This document shows, piece by piece, positions 14,435 to 23,917 of a DNA stretch of 27,505 bases (the first letter of the stretch is position 1; every line of letters starts with the position of its first letter). The DNA is from SIG575 sp964474295 (GTDB taxonomy: Bacteria > Bacillota > Clostridia > Oscillospirales > Acutalibacteraceae). The notes below the pieces were generated by a model, which was not told the origin of the DNA, did not search any database, and saw nothing but the letters and a program-made list of their open reading frames with translations. Made by a program: the position numbers and the translations under genes. The stretch lies in contig CAYYRN010000026.1 in NCBI GenBank assembly GCA_964474295.1, forward strand, positions 1 through 27,505. Reading direction: 5' to 3'.

Positions 14435-15967
14435 GTGGATAAAATTCTTGTCTTGGATTTCGGTGGTCAATACAATCAATTAATTGCCCGACGCATACGC
14501 AGTGAGCAGGTTTTTGCGGAAATTAAGCCGTATAACAAAATAACGCCCGACGAAATTAAGCAAAACGGCTTTAAAGGCATAATTTTCACTGGCGGGCCGA
14601 ACAGCGTGTATGACAAGTCCTCACCGCACTGCCCGTCCGATATTCTCGATTTGGGACTTCCCATCCTCGGCATTTGCTACGGAGCCCAGCTTATGGCATA
14701 TATGTCCGGCGGCGAAATAGCTTCAGCCGAAAACAGCAGCGAATACGGCAAAACAACGCTTTTTGCATCAAAGAACATTTTATTCGATGAAATTCCCGAA
14801 GAAAGCATTTGCTGGATGAGCCATACAGATTACATCAAATCCCCTCCCGACGGCTTCAAAACAATCGCACACACGGAAAAATGTCCTTGTGCCGCCATAT
14901 GTGACGAAAGCAGAAAATTATACGGTGTTCAGTTCCACCCGGAGGTAACTCATACTTCTTGCGGCAAGCAGATACTTCGTAATTTTATTTTTAAAATCTG
15001 CCGTTGCAAGGGTGATTGGAAAACGGAAGATTTCGTTGAAGCCTCCATTGAAAAATATAAAAAAGAGCTTGAGGGAAAAAAGGTTCTTTTGGCACTTTCG
15101 GGCGGTGTCGATTCTTCGGTTGCGGCGGTACTTTTGCACAAAGCGATAGGCAAAAATCTCACCTGCGTGTTTGTAGACCACGGATTACTCCGCAAGGACG
15201 AGGGCGATTTTGTTGAAAACACTTTCGGTAAGCAATTCGGCATAAATTTGATAAGAATAAACGCACGGGAACGTTTTCTTAACCGTCTTGCGGGTGTTAC
15301 GGAGCCTGAACAAAAAAGGAAAATTATAGGAGAAGAATTTATCCGTGTTTTTGAAGACGAGGCAAAAAAACTCGGCAAAACGGACATATTGGCACAAGGC
15401 ACGATTTATCCCGATGTAATCGAAAGCGGCAAGGGTGATTCGGCAGTTATCAAAAGCCACCACAACGTCGGTGGACTGCCCGACATTATCGTCTTTAAAA
15501 AAATAATCGAGCCTCTGCGTGACCTGTTCAAAGACGAAGTACGCAAAGTCGGAAGCAGCCTCGGTATTCCCGACAGACTTGTTTGGAGGCAACCGTTTCC
15601 GGGGCCCGGACTTGCCGTGCGTATAATCGGAGAAGTAACGGAAGAAAAGCTGACAATTTTGAAAGAAGCGGATGCCGTTTTCCGTGAAGAAATTTCCAAC
15701 GCTCACCTTGAAAACATCACCGACCAATATTTTGCGGTGCTGACCGACCTCAAAAGTGTGGGAGTTATGGGCGATGCCGGAACATACGGCTACACGGTGG
15801 CTCTGCGTGCCGTTACCACAGATGATTTTATGACCGCACAATGGACACATCTGCCGTATGACGTGCTTGAAAAAGCGAGCAGCAGAATCACAAATGAAAT
15901 CAAAGGTATCACAAGAGTTGTATATGACATAACCTCCAAACCGCCCGCAACGGTGGAGTGGGAATAA
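14435..15967 (+). CDS. guaA: GMP synthase (glutamine-hydrolysing)
   Basis: Aminates XMP to GMP with ATP and glutamine-derived ammonia. From the GTG at 14435 the protein has 510 residues. The class I amidotransferase domain has the nucleophile in GICYGAQL (Cys81) and the His168/Glu170 pair in VQFHPEVTH. The ATP-pyrophosphatase domain begins with the PP-loop LSGGVDSS (221-228). The C-terminal dimerisation domain has WRQPFPGPGLAVRIIGEV and ends ITSKPPATVEWE, invariant in GuaA. AAAAGG lies before the GTG start. A GTG three codons upstream is possible but has a poorer ribosome binding site. It begins 17 bases after purB. No guaB is in this window. Confidence 0.97.
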   Translation: MDKILVLDFGGQYNQLIARRIRSEQVFAEIKPYNKITPDEIKQNGFKGIIFTGGPNSVYDKSSPHCPSDILDLGLPILGICYGAQLMAYMSGGEIASAENSSEYGKTTLFASKNILFDEIPEESICWMSHTDYIKSPPDGFKTIAHTEKCPCAAICDESRKLYGVQFHPEVTHTSCGKQILRNFIFKICRCKGDWKTEDFVEASIEKYKKELEGKKVLLALSGGVDSSVAAVLLHKAIGKNLTCVFVDHGLLRKDEGDFVENTFGKQFGINLIRINARERFLNRLAGVTEPEQKRKIIGEEFIRVFEDEAKKLGKTDILAQGTIYPDVIESGKGDSAVIKSHHNVGGLPDIIVFKKIIEPLRDLFKDEVRKVGSSLGIPDRLVWRQPFPGPGLAVRIIGEVTEEKLTILKEADAVFREEISNAHLENITDQYFAVLTDLKSVGVMGDAGTYGYTVALRAVTTDDFMTAQWTHLPYDVLEKASSRITNEIKGITRVVYDITSKPPATVEWE

Positions 15968-15983
15968 AGGAGTGGTTTTTAAT

Positions 15984-17597
15984 ATGACAAAATATATTTT
16001 TGTTACGGGAGGCGTGGTGTCCGGTCTCGGCAAAGGCATTACCGCCGCTTCTTTGGGCAGATTATTAAAATCAAGAGGATTGAAAGTGGCTGCACAAAAG
16101 CTTGACCCTTACATAAACGTAGACCCCGGAACAATGAGTCCTTACCAGCACGGTGAGGTGTATGTAACGGATGACGGTGCGGAAACGGATCTCGACCTCG
16201 GACATTACGAGCGTTTTATAGATGAAAACCTCAACAAATACTCCAACCTTACAACGGGCAAGGTTTATTGGAACGTGCTTAACAAAGAAAGACGCGGCGA
16301 ATACCTCGGCTCGACCGTGCAGGTTATACCTCACATCACAAACGAAATAAAGGAATTTGTTTACAGCGTGGGCAAAAAGACAAATGCCGATGTTGTCATA
16401 ACGGAAATCGGCGGCACCATAGGCGATATCGAATCGCAGCCATTTATAGAGGCGGTACGTCAGATTTCCCTTGAAGTCGGACGTAAAAACAGCCTTTTCA
16501 TACACGTCACGCTTGTTCCTTTTTTGCACGGCTCGGACGAACACAAATCAAAACCGACGCAACATTCGGTGAAAGAGCTTCAAAGTATGGGAATCAACCC
16601 CGATATTGTTGTTCTTCGCTGTGACGAGCCTTTGGAGGAATCCATTTTCAAAAAAATATCCTTGTTCTGCAACGTAAAACCCGACTGCGTTATCGAAAAC
16701 ATAACCCTGTCGAATTTGTACGAAGCACCGCTGATGCTTGAAAAGTCGGGATTTTCCTCCGTAGTGTGCCGTGAACTCGGTATAAATACACCTGAACCCG
16801 ACCTTGCGGAATGGACGGCAATGGTCGAGCTTATCAAGTCAAGACCACATTATGTCGATATAGGTCTTGTCGGAAAATATGTGGGACTTCACGATGCTTA
16901 CCTTTCCGTTGCGGAGGCACTTCGTCACGCAGGTTATTTCCACAACACACATATTCGTATTCACTGGATTGATTCAGAAGAAATAACAGAGGAAAATGCC
17001 GAAGAAAAGCTTTCTTCCCTTGACGGGATTCTTATCCCCGGCGGGTTCGGAAACCGTGGAATCGAGGGTATGATTACGGCTGCGAAATACGCAAGAGAAA
17101 AAGAAATTCCGTTTTTCGGCATTTGTCTCGGTATGCAAATTGCGGTTATAGAATATGCAAGGAACGTACTCGGCATAAAGGATGCAAATTCGGGTGAATT
17201 TGACGAATTGTGCCGACACAAGGTTATTGATTTTATGCCGGGTCAAAGCGACAGCATCGACAAGGGCGGAACGCTCCGTCTCGGAGCTTATCCCTGCAAT
17301 ATAAAGCACGGCACGTTAATGGAAAAATGCTACGGTTCTTTGAAAATAAGCGAACGTCACAGACACCGTTACGAATTTAACAACGATTACCGTGAGGCTT
17401 TTGAAAAATTCGGTCTTACCATCAGCGGCACTTCCCCCGACGGAAAGCTTGCGGAAACGGTTGAACTGACAGAGCGACCGTTTCACTTGGGGGTACAGTA
17501 TCATCCCGAATTTAAAAGCCGCCCCAACAGACCTCATCCGCTGTTCAAGGGTTTTGTCGGAGAAGCATTGAAAAAATCCGCAGAAAATAGAAAGTAA
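15984..17597 (+). CDS. pyrG: CTP synthase
   Basis: Aminates UTP to CTP with ATP and glutamine; GTP normally activates it. The 537-residue protein has the N-terminal synthase domain signature KYIFVTGGVVSGLGKGITAASLGRLLKSRG, KLDPYINVDPGTMSPYQHGEVYVTDDGAETDLDLGHYERF and EIGGTIGDIESQPFIEA. The C-terminal class I amidotransferase domain has the cysteine in PFFGICLGMQ (about 380) and the His/Glu pair in QYHPEFKSRP near the end. I start at the ATG 15984 with AAAGGAG 11 bases upstream. An alternative GTG at 15972 overlaps that ribosome binding site. It lies 16 bases after guaA. Confidence 0.97.
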   Translation: MTKYIFVTGGVVSGLGKGITAASLGRLLKSRGLKVAAQKLDPYINVDPGTMSPYQHGEVYVTDDGAETDLDLGHYERFIDENLNKYSNLTTGKVYWNVLNKERRGEYLGSTVQVIPHITNEIKEFVYSVGKKTNADVVITEIGGTIGDIESQPFIEAVRQISLEVGRKNSLFIHVTLVPFLHGSDEHKSKPTQHSVKELQSMGINPDIVVLRCDEPLEESIFKKISLFCNVKPDCVIENITLSNLYEAPLMLEKSGFSSVVCRELGINTPEPDLAEWTAMVELIKSRPHYVDIGLVGKYVGLHDAYLSVAEALRHAGYFHNTHIRIHWIDSEEITEENAEEKLSSLDGILIPGGFGNRGIEGMITAAKYAREKEIPFFGICLGMQIAVIEYARNVLGIKDANSGEFDELCRHKVIDFMPGQSDSIDKGGTLRLGAYPCNIKHGTLMEKCYGSLKISERHRHRYEFNNDYREAFEKFGLTISGTSPDGKLAETVELTERPFHLGVQYHPEFKSRPNRPHPLFKGFVGEALKKSAENRK

Positions 17598-17606
17598 GGT
17601 GCGTTT

Positions 17607-18704
17607 ATGATAAAAAAATATAACAAAAAAATCATCACGCAGGACGGCGAAGAATACTACGGCTACGGCTTCGGAGCCGATAAAGCTTCCGTTTTGGAAA
17701 TTGTTTTCAACACCTCTATGGTCGGCTATCAGGAAATACTTTCCGACCCGTCTTATACTTATCAGGCAGTTGTGATGACATATCCACTCATAGGAAATTA
17801 CGGTATGGCGGAGGATGATTACGAAAGAGATGTGCCGACTATCGGAGCGTTGATTGTGTGCGAATACAACAATGAGCCTTCCAATTTCAGAAGTTCCGCC
17901 GACTTATCTTCCGTTATGAAAAAATACGGTATTCCCGGTATTTACGGTATCGATACGAGAAAGCTGACACGCTCGGTACGGGATTTCGGTTCACGCAAGG
18001 TGCTGATAACGGGCGCCGACACTTCACTTGAAGAAGGAATGAAAATACTTAAATCGACTGATATTCCGTCGGATGCGGTTTCCCGTGTAAGCTGTGATAA
18101 AATTACGATTTTCCATACGGAAAACCCGAAATTTCACGTAGCGGCAATCGACTGCGGTATGAAGATGAACATTGTGCGTTCTCTCAACAAGCTCGGCTGC
18201 AAGGTAACCGCAGTGCCGTGGAACACACCGGCTGAAGCTATTGAGGCTTTAGACCCGGACGGGATTTTCATTTCAAACGGCCCCGGCGACCCCGCCGATG
18301 TTCCCGAAACCGCAGAGACCGTAAAACAGCTTATCGGAAAATATCCCGTTTTCGGTATATGTCTCGGTCATCAAATAATTTCACTTGCAAAAGGTGCAAA
18401 AACCTACAAGCTTAAATTCGGGCATCGAGGCGGAAATCATCCCGTGCGGAATTTGGAAACAAACAAAATCGAAATAACATCACAGAACCATTCCTATGCT
18501 GTTGACTTAAACAGCTTAAAGGGTACAGATTTGACGGTGACACACATTAATCTGCTTGACAATACCGTTGAGGGAGTTAAATGCGAAAAAGATAAACTGT
18601 TCAGCGTACAATATCACCCCGAAAGTGCGCCCGGACCGGAAGACAGTGATTATCTTTTTGACCGTTTTATAAAAATGATGGAGGAGGAAAAGCAAAATGC
18701 CTAA
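17607..18704 (+). CDS. carA: Carbamoyl-phosphate synthase small (glutaminase) subunit
   Basis: Supplies ammonia from glutamine to CarB for carbamoyl phosphate, feeding pyrimidines and arginine. The 365-residue protein has the N-terminal CarA fold (EIVFNTSMVGYQEILSDPSY, then TYPLIGNYG), GIYGIDTRKLTR, and the class I amidotransferase domain with FISNGPGDP, the nucleophile in GICLGHQII (Cys252) and QYHPESAPGPED. AAGGTG lies before the ATG. The gene overlaps carB by 8 bases, so subunit synthesis is coupled. Its place in a nucleotide operon suggests pyrimidine rather than arginine supply, which is inference. Confidence 0.97.
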   Translation: MIKKYNKKIITQDGEEYYGYGFGADKASVLEIVFNTSMVGYQEILSDPSYTYQAVVMTYPLIGNYGMAEDDYERDVPTIGALIVCEYNNEPSNFRSSADLSSVMKKYGIPGIYGIDTRKLTRSVRDFGSRKVLITGADTSLEEGMKILKSTDIPSDAVSRVSCDKITIFHTENPKFHVAAIDCGMKMNIVRSLNKLGCKVTAVPWNTPAEAIEALDPDGIFISNGPGDPADVPETAETVKQLIGKYPVFGICLGHQIISLAKGAKTYKLKFGHRGGNHPVRNLETNKIEITSQNHSYAVDLNSLKGTDLTVTHINLLDNTVEGVKCEKDKLFSVQYHPESAPGPEDSDYLFDRFIKMMEEEKQNA

Positions 18705-21700
18705 AAGATACGATATAAAAAAAGTTCTTGTTATAGGCTCAGGTCCCATTGTAATCGGTCAGGCTGCGGAATTTGACTATGCGGGAACGCAGGCGTGTCT
18801 TGCTTTGAAAGAAGAAGGGTACGAGGTTGTTCTCTGTAATTCAAACCCCGCCACTATTATGACAGATACCTCCATAGCGGATAAGGTGTATATGGAGCCT
18901 CTTACACTGGAATATATAGCAAAAATCATCAGATATGAGCGTCCAGATGCGATTTTGCCCGGAATCGGCGGACAGACGGGACTTAATCTTGCAATGCAGC
19001 TTGAAAAGAAAGGAATCCTCAAAGAATGTCGTGTGGAGCTTCTCGGCACAAAAAGCAGCAGCATAGAACAAGCCGAAGACCGTGAAATGTTCAAAGAACT
19101 GTGCGAAAAGCTCGGTGAACCGGTTCTCCCGTCCGACATTGCGTCTTCTATGGAAGAAGGCTTGAAAGTCGCACAAAAAATCGGATATCCCGTGGTTCTG
19201 CGTCCTGCGTTCACACTCGGCGGCACGGGAGGAGGCTTTGCCGACAATGAAGCAGAATTTTTGCCTCTTATGAAAAACGCTCTCTCACTCTCCCCTGTAA
19301 AACAGGTACTTATAGAAAAAAGCATCAAGGGATATAAAGAAATCGAATATGAGGTTATGCGTGACAGCAACGATACTGCCATTACAATTTGCAATATGGA
19401 AAACCTCGACCCCGTGGGTATACATACGGGCGACTCCGTGGTTGTTTGCCCCTCACAAACGCTTACCAACAAGGAATACCATATGCTCAGAAACAGCGCC
19501 CTTAAAATAATAAGAGCTTTAAAAATCGAGGGTGGCTGCAACGTACAGTTTGCCCTTGACCCCAATTCTTTTCAGTATTACCTCATAGAAGTAAACCCCA
19601 GAGTGTCACGCTCCTCCGCACTTGCATCAAAGGCAAGCGGCTACCCGATTGCCCGTGTGTCGGCAAAAATCGGTGTGGGTATGACACTTGATGAAATTCA
19701 AATTGCCAACACGCCCGCATCTTTTGAACCCGCTTTGGATTATGTGGTCACAAAAATGCCGCGTTTTCCGTTTGATAAATTTTCGGATGCGGACAATTCT
19801 CTTTCCACACAAATGAAAGCCACGGGAGAGGTTATGAGCATCGGAAGAACTGCGGAGGAAAGCCTGCTCAAGGCGGTTCGCTCACTCGAAATAGGTCTTT
19901 TTCATCTTCATCACCGCAAATTCGACAATATGAGCAAAAGCGAGCTGTTTGAATATATCAAAATCGGAACGGACGACCGCATATATGCAATAGCTCAACT
20001 TCTTCGCCTCGGAGCAAGCACCGACAAAATTGCAAAAGACACCGCTATCGACCTCTTTTTCATCCGCAAAATCCGCAACATAGTTGAAGAAGAAAGAGAG
20101 CTGAAAGAAAACATCGGCAATACCGATGTTCTGCTTGCGGCAAAGAAAATGGGATTTTCCGACAAGGCGATTGCCGAGCTTTGGGGCAAGAAAGAATCGG
20201 ACATTTTCGCCTTGCGTAAAAAAGAAAAAATATTCCCCGTTTACAAGATGATTGACACTTGTGCTTCGGAGTTTGACAGCTATATTCCTTACTTCTATTC
20301 CACATATGCGGACGAAAACGAATCCGTGGTTTCCGACAAAAAGAAAGTAATCGTTCTCGGTTCAGGGCCTATTCGTATCGGTCAGGGTGTGGAATTCGAT
20401 TATTCGACCGTCCACGCCGTAAAAACCATTAAGGAATCGGGTTATGAAGCAATTATCATCAACAACAACCCCGAAACCGTTTCAACGGACTACACCTGTT
20501 CAGACAAGCTTTATTTCGAGCCGCTGTGCGTGGAAGATGTTATGAACATTATAGAGCTTGAAAAACCTGAGGGCATAATCGCAACACTCGGCGGTCAAAC
20601 GGCGATAAACCTTGCCGAGCCGTTAAAAAAATGCGGCGTTAAAATTATCGGCACAGACTGTGATGCCATAGAACGTGCCGAAAACCGTGATTCTTTTGAA
20701 AAGCTTTTGTTATCCCTTAAAATTCCGCAGCCGAAAGGTCAGGCGGTAACGAGTATAGAAGACGGTTTGAAAGCCGCAAAGGAAATAGGCTACCCCGTGC
20801 TTGTACGTCCGAGCTTTGTCCTCGGCGGCAGAGCCATGCAAATTGTCGCAAAAGAAGAAGCACTTTGCGATTATCTTAAAACCGCAGTTGAAATAGATTC
20901 CGACAAACCCGTGCTTGTGGATAAATACATCAAAGGCAAAGAGGTTGAGGTAGATGCCATATGTGACGGCAAGGACGTTTTTGTCCCCGGTATTATGGAG
21001 CTTGTTGAAAGAACGGGTGTACATTCGGGGGATTCCATAAGCGTGTACCCTTCTTACAGCCTTTCCGACAAGGTTAAAGAAACAATCCTCGATTACACCG
21101 CACGTCTCGGCTTGGGAATAGGAATAATCGGACTTTTCAACATTCAGTTTATTGTGGATAAAAACGAAAACGTTTATATCATAGAAGTAAATCCGCGTTC
21201 TTCAAGGACAGTACCTTTTTTGTCAAAAGCCACGGGGTACAGCCTTGCCGATATTGCAACACGATGTAATTTGGGTGTTTCTTTGCGTGAACAGGGAATT
21301 TCAGACATCTACCCGAAAGAAAAAAGCAGATATTATGTAAAAGCTCCCGCTTTCTCATTTTCTAAGCTTAGGGGTATGGATGCATACCTTTCCCCCGAAA
21401 TGAAATCCACGGGTGAGGCAATAGGATATGATAAAAAATTGCACCGTGCCGCATACAAAGCGATGATAGCCTCAGGACTTACGCTTCGTAATTACGGAAC
21501 GGTGGTAGTAAGTGTTGCGGATGAGGATAAAGAAGAAACCTTACCGCTCATCCGCCGTTTTTACAATATGGGATTTAATATAGAAGCAACCTCTCTTACC
21601 GGAGAATTTTTAAAAGCAAACGGCATACGCACCAGAATCCGCCGCAAGCCGAGTGAGGGCAGTGAAGAAGTTTTGGATTCGATACGTGCAGGATATGTCA

Positions 21701-21882
21701 GCTATGTGATAAACACCCGTGCGGTTTTGTCCGGCAAGCACTACGGAGACGGCATTGCCATAAGAAGATGTGCCGCACAAAACAACATTACTATGCTCAC
21801 AAGCCTCGACACGGTAAGGATGCTTCTTGATGTGCTGGAGGAGGTTACTCTCGGCATTTCCACTATTGATGAGCAAGCTTAA
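18697..21882 (+). CDS. carB: Carbamoyl-phosphate synthase large subunit
   Basis: Makes carbamoyl phosphate from bicarbonate, ammonia and two ATP. The 1061-residue protein has two homologous synthetase halves. The first starts KKVLVIGSGPIVIGQAAEFDYAGTQACLALKEEG with ATP-grasp motifs PVVLRPAFTLGGTGGG and EVNPRVSRSSALASKASGYPIA. The second starts KKVIVLGSGPIRIGQGVEFDYSTVHAVKTIKESG (about 549) with PVLVRPSFVLGGRAMQIV and EVNPRSSRTVPFLSKATG. The C-terminal ~130 residues, starting near YGTVVVSVADEDKEE, form the methylglyoxal-synthase-like regulatory domain. GGAGGAGG precedes the ATG. It ends convergently with cotH, with the two stop codons overlapping and no room for a separate terminator. Confidence 0.97.
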   Translation: MPKRYDIKKVLVIGSGPIVIGQAAEFDYAGTQACLALKEEGYEVVLCNSNPATIMTDTSIADKVYMEPLTLEYIAKIIRYERPDAILPGIGGQTGLNLAMQLEKKGILKECRVELLGTKSSSIEQAEDREMFKELCEKLGEPVLPSDIASSMEEGLKVAQKIGYPVVLRPAFTLGGTGGGFADNEAEFLPLMKNALSLSPVKQVLIEKSIKGYKEIEYEVMRDSNDTAITICNMENLDPVGIHTGDSVVVCPSQTLTNKEYHMLRNSALKIIRALKIEGGCNVQFALDPNSFQYYLIEVNPRVSRSSALASKASGYPIARVSAKIGVGMTLDEIQIANTPASFEPALDYVVTKMPRFPFDKFSDADNSLSTQMKATGEVMSIGRTAEESLLKAVRSLEIGLFHLHHRKFDNMSKSELFEYIKIGTDDRIYAIAQLLRLGASTDKIAKDTAIDLFFIRKIRNIVEEERELKENIGNTDVLLAAKKMGFSDKAIAELWGKKESDIFALRKKEKIFPVYKMIDTCASEFDSYIPYFYSTYADENESVVSDKKKVIVLGSGPIRIGQGVEFDYSTVHAVKTIKESGYEAIIINNNPETVSTDYTCSDKLYFEPLCVEDVMNIIELEKPEGIIATLGGQTAINLAEPLKKCGVKIIGTDCDAIERAENRDSFEKLLLSLKIPQPKGQAVTSIEDGLKAAKEIGYPVLVRPSFVLGGRAMQIVAKEEALCDYLKTAVEIDSDKPVLVDKYIKGKEVEVDAICDGKDVFVPGIMELVERTGVHSGDSISVYPSYSLSDKVKETILDYTARLGLGIGIIGLFNIQFIVDKNENVYIIEVNPRSSRTVPFLSKATGYSLADIATRCNLGVSLREQGISDIYPKEKSRYYVKAPAFSFSKLRGMDAYLSPEMKSTGEAIGYDKKLHRAAYKAMIASGLTLRNYGTVVVSVADEDKEETLPLIRRFYNMGFNIEATSLTGEFLKANGIRTRIRRKPSEGSEEVLDSIRAGYVSYVINTRAVLSGKHYGDGIAIRRCAAQNNITMLTSLDTVRMLLDVLEEVTLGISTIDEQA

Positions 21883-23906
21883 TACTGCTTTCTTCTCTTA
21901 AAAAATAAAGCAAAGCAAATGCCCGCACAAAGCACGACCACGCTTACAACAAGCATAATCAATGATTTTGACATTCCCGATGTCTCAGGCTGCGAATCTG
22001 ATTTTTTCGTGTCATCGGGCATATTTACGTCGCTGTTCGGCTGAATCGGAGCGTCTGAATCGCTTTGTCCCGAAGCTTCGTCTTTTCCGTTTTGAAAATC
22101 GGGCGGCATTTGTCCGTCCGGTTCTTGACCACCCGGCATTTGTCCGCCCGGTGCTTGACCATCTGGCATTTGTCCGCTCGGCATTTGCGGAACATCAGTG
22201 TCGGGCAAGCTGTTAATTTCCTCACTTTCCGACTCTTTCGGCTGCATTTTGTCCTTCGCTGTTTCTTTATCATCCGTGTCGGAATTTTCCGAGCTTTCGT
22301 CAAGCTTTTCTTTAGCTTGAGGCATCGTGTTGCCCATAGAACCCATATCATCGATTCGGATATCCGAGGCATCTATAAGCGTATCGCTTTGCTGCGTGTC
22401 GGATGTAGAACCGATTGTGCCATCAAGCTGACAGCTTATACTTTCGGCTCGAAGCAAGCAAAACTCTTTCAAGGTTGAAATGCCCTTTTCAAATTCATCA
22501 TATGTGCAGAATTTTGTCGGGTCTTTTTCGACATACGGCGAAATCATTTCACGAACGCCGTCTATCATTTCGGAAAAATATCCGCTGTCAAAATACTCAC
22601 TGATAAATTCGGAAAAACATTTGTGATACAACTGCGTATACTCTTCGCTCTCGAAAATCCACGCAAGCATCGGTCTATCCGATATATTGCCATCGGACAC
22701 GGGAGAATCAATAGGATAGTTTACAAGGCTTGCAGCATCATCCGCAGACTTAAATCCGCCGAAAGCGAGGTTATAGTCCCAAGGAATCATTTGCATAACG
22801 CCTTCATTTTCATAGAGATAGTAGTTATGAATCATCGAGCCTGTGTAGCTGTCAAAATTCAATACAAAATTGTGTACCGTAAAGTAACGGATAACCGCAT
22901 CTACATCAACGGTGTTTTCAATGTCCTCGCCGTTGCTTAAATTTTTCAAGGACTTAATAAGACGTTTTTTGTCGGCAGAAGAAACGTTCGTTTTTGCGTT
23001 ATCGAAGATGTTTGAATAACTCCCCGCATTATCGTCAATATATTTCAGCAGAACATCGTCACTTCCGTTTGTCATACCGCCGCCGAAATCGTTCGGCATA
23101 TTTTTTTGTGCATCTTTCGTAAAATCAAAGCCGTCAGGCGGTGTCGATTTGCCGCCGTTTTCCGCATTTTCACGGCTTTGTCCTAAAGATATAAAGCCGC
23201 CCTCACCGCCGCTGTTGTCAGCGGAAATATCCGTTGAGGAATCCCCCAAAAATTCATCCATATCAAATTTTTCGCCGTTGCCTCGTCCTGCACCCATATT
23301 CATACTGTCGGGCTTGTAAAGTTCACCGTAATCCTTGCCGTAGTTTCTCTCAAGGAACGATTCCTCCACGCCCTCCACGGCAAGATACAGTCCCCAATCC
23401 TCGCCGTTGACTGTGATGTACGCATAACTGCAAAGTGGAGACGCCACACCCATTTCGTTCATCATTCTGTATGTCAGATAATCCTTCATATAGGTGTTGT
23501 CCTGAATAATATTGTTCAAACATAATTTGTCAAGTCCGTGATAGGTGTTTGCACTGTTATAATGGTCAAACTCGATTTTATAGCTGTAACGGTCATTACT
23601 GACTTGGCTGAGCGAAGTGTTGCCCTTGCCTCTGATGGCAACGTTTTTATACGCTTCGTTATCGATAACTACGGTGCAATTGTAATATTCCTCGCTTTTG
23701 CAATTTGCCGTAAATTCATCCCAATCGTCCATTACAATATCGATGGTATGAACAACCGAAGTATCAAACAGCGTGCTTTCATATTCCATTGAGGAAGATG
23801 CTTTCTGAATACCGAAGCGTTCGGCATTTACAAAAAAGATGCAAAGAAGCAGCGTAAGGGCAAGGACAACACAGCAAATTTTATCAAAATGCCTGTGTGT
23901 TGACAT
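21879..23906 (-). CDS. Membrane-anchored CotH-family kinase
   Basis: CotH proteins are atypical kinases first known from Bacillus spore coats; many anaerobe relatives have unknown targets. The 675-residue protein has an N-terminal hydrophobic segment (about 12-27), then a CotH domain with NVAIRGKGNTSLS (91-100), RYSYKIEFDHY with candidate ATP-binding Lys110, and MIPWDYNLAFGG (about 373-384) with candidate metal-binding Asp. An insert near 215-290 is Gly/Ser/Asn-rich. The tail (about 510-640) is acidic and low in complexity, including GQMPxGQxP repeats, and a second hydrophobic segment (about 649-668) ends in KRRKQY. Both ends are thus likely membrane-held with the kinase outside. GAGGAGG precedes the ATG, 11 bases after the DUF4956 gene. 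Spore-coat function is not implied by the context. Confidence 0.88.
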   Translation of the reverse strand: MSTHRHFDKICCVVLALTLLLCIFFVNAERFGIQKASSSMEYESTLFDTSVVHTIDIVMDDWDEFTANCKSEEYYNCTVVIDNEAYKNVAIRGKGNTSLSQVSNDRYSYKIEFDHYNSANTYHGLDKLCLNNIIQDNTYMKDYLTYRMMNEMGVASPLCSYAYITVNGEDWGLYLAVEGVEESFLERNYGKDYGELYKPDSMNMGAGRGNGEKFDMDEFLGDSSTDISADNSGGEGGFISLGQSRENAENGGKSTPPDGFDFTKDAQKNMPNDFGGGMTNGSDDVLLKYIDDNAGSYSNIFDNAKTNVSSADKKRLIKSLKNLSNGEDIENTVDVDAVIRYFTVHNFVLNFDSYTGSMIHNYYLYENEGVMQMIPWDYNLAFGGFKSADDAASLVNYPIDSPVSDGNISDRPMLAWIFESEEYTQLYHKCFSEFISEYFDSGYFSEMIDGVREMISPYVEKDPTKFCTYDEFEKGISTLKEFCLLRAESISCQLDGTIGSTSDTQQSDTLIDASDIRIDDMGSMGNTMPQAKEKLDESSENSDTDDKETAKDKMQPKESESEEINSLPDTDVPQMPSGQMPDGQAPGGQMPGGQEPDGQMPPDFQNGKDEASGQSDSDAPIQPNSDVNMPDDTKKSDSQPETSGMSKSLIMLVVSVVVLCAGICFALFFKRRKQY
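22105..22188 (-). repeat. 30-bp tandem repeat inside the CotH tail
   Basis: GGCATTTGTCCG recurs at 22105, 22135 and 22165, exactly 30 bases apart, with similar sequence between (CCGG, CTTGACCA) and a partial copy at 22179. On the coding strand each unit gives ten residues of the form GQMPxGQxPx. The copies differ at a few bases, so this is diverged rather than fresh duplication. Such tracts tend to vary in copy number between strains. Confidence 0.8.
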
Positions 23907-23917
23907 ACCGAACCTCC

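Noticed and set aside
15185..16039. Long antisense reading frame opposite guaA (284 codons) and similar ones opposite pyrG, carB and purA
   Set aside because: They lie wholly opposite conserved enzymes, lack ribosome binding sites and family motifs, and follow the codon pattern of the real genes' other strand.
22104..22190. CRISPR array
   Set aside because: The 30-bp repeats are contiguous without unique spacers and encode an in-frame Gly-Gln-Met-Pro tract.
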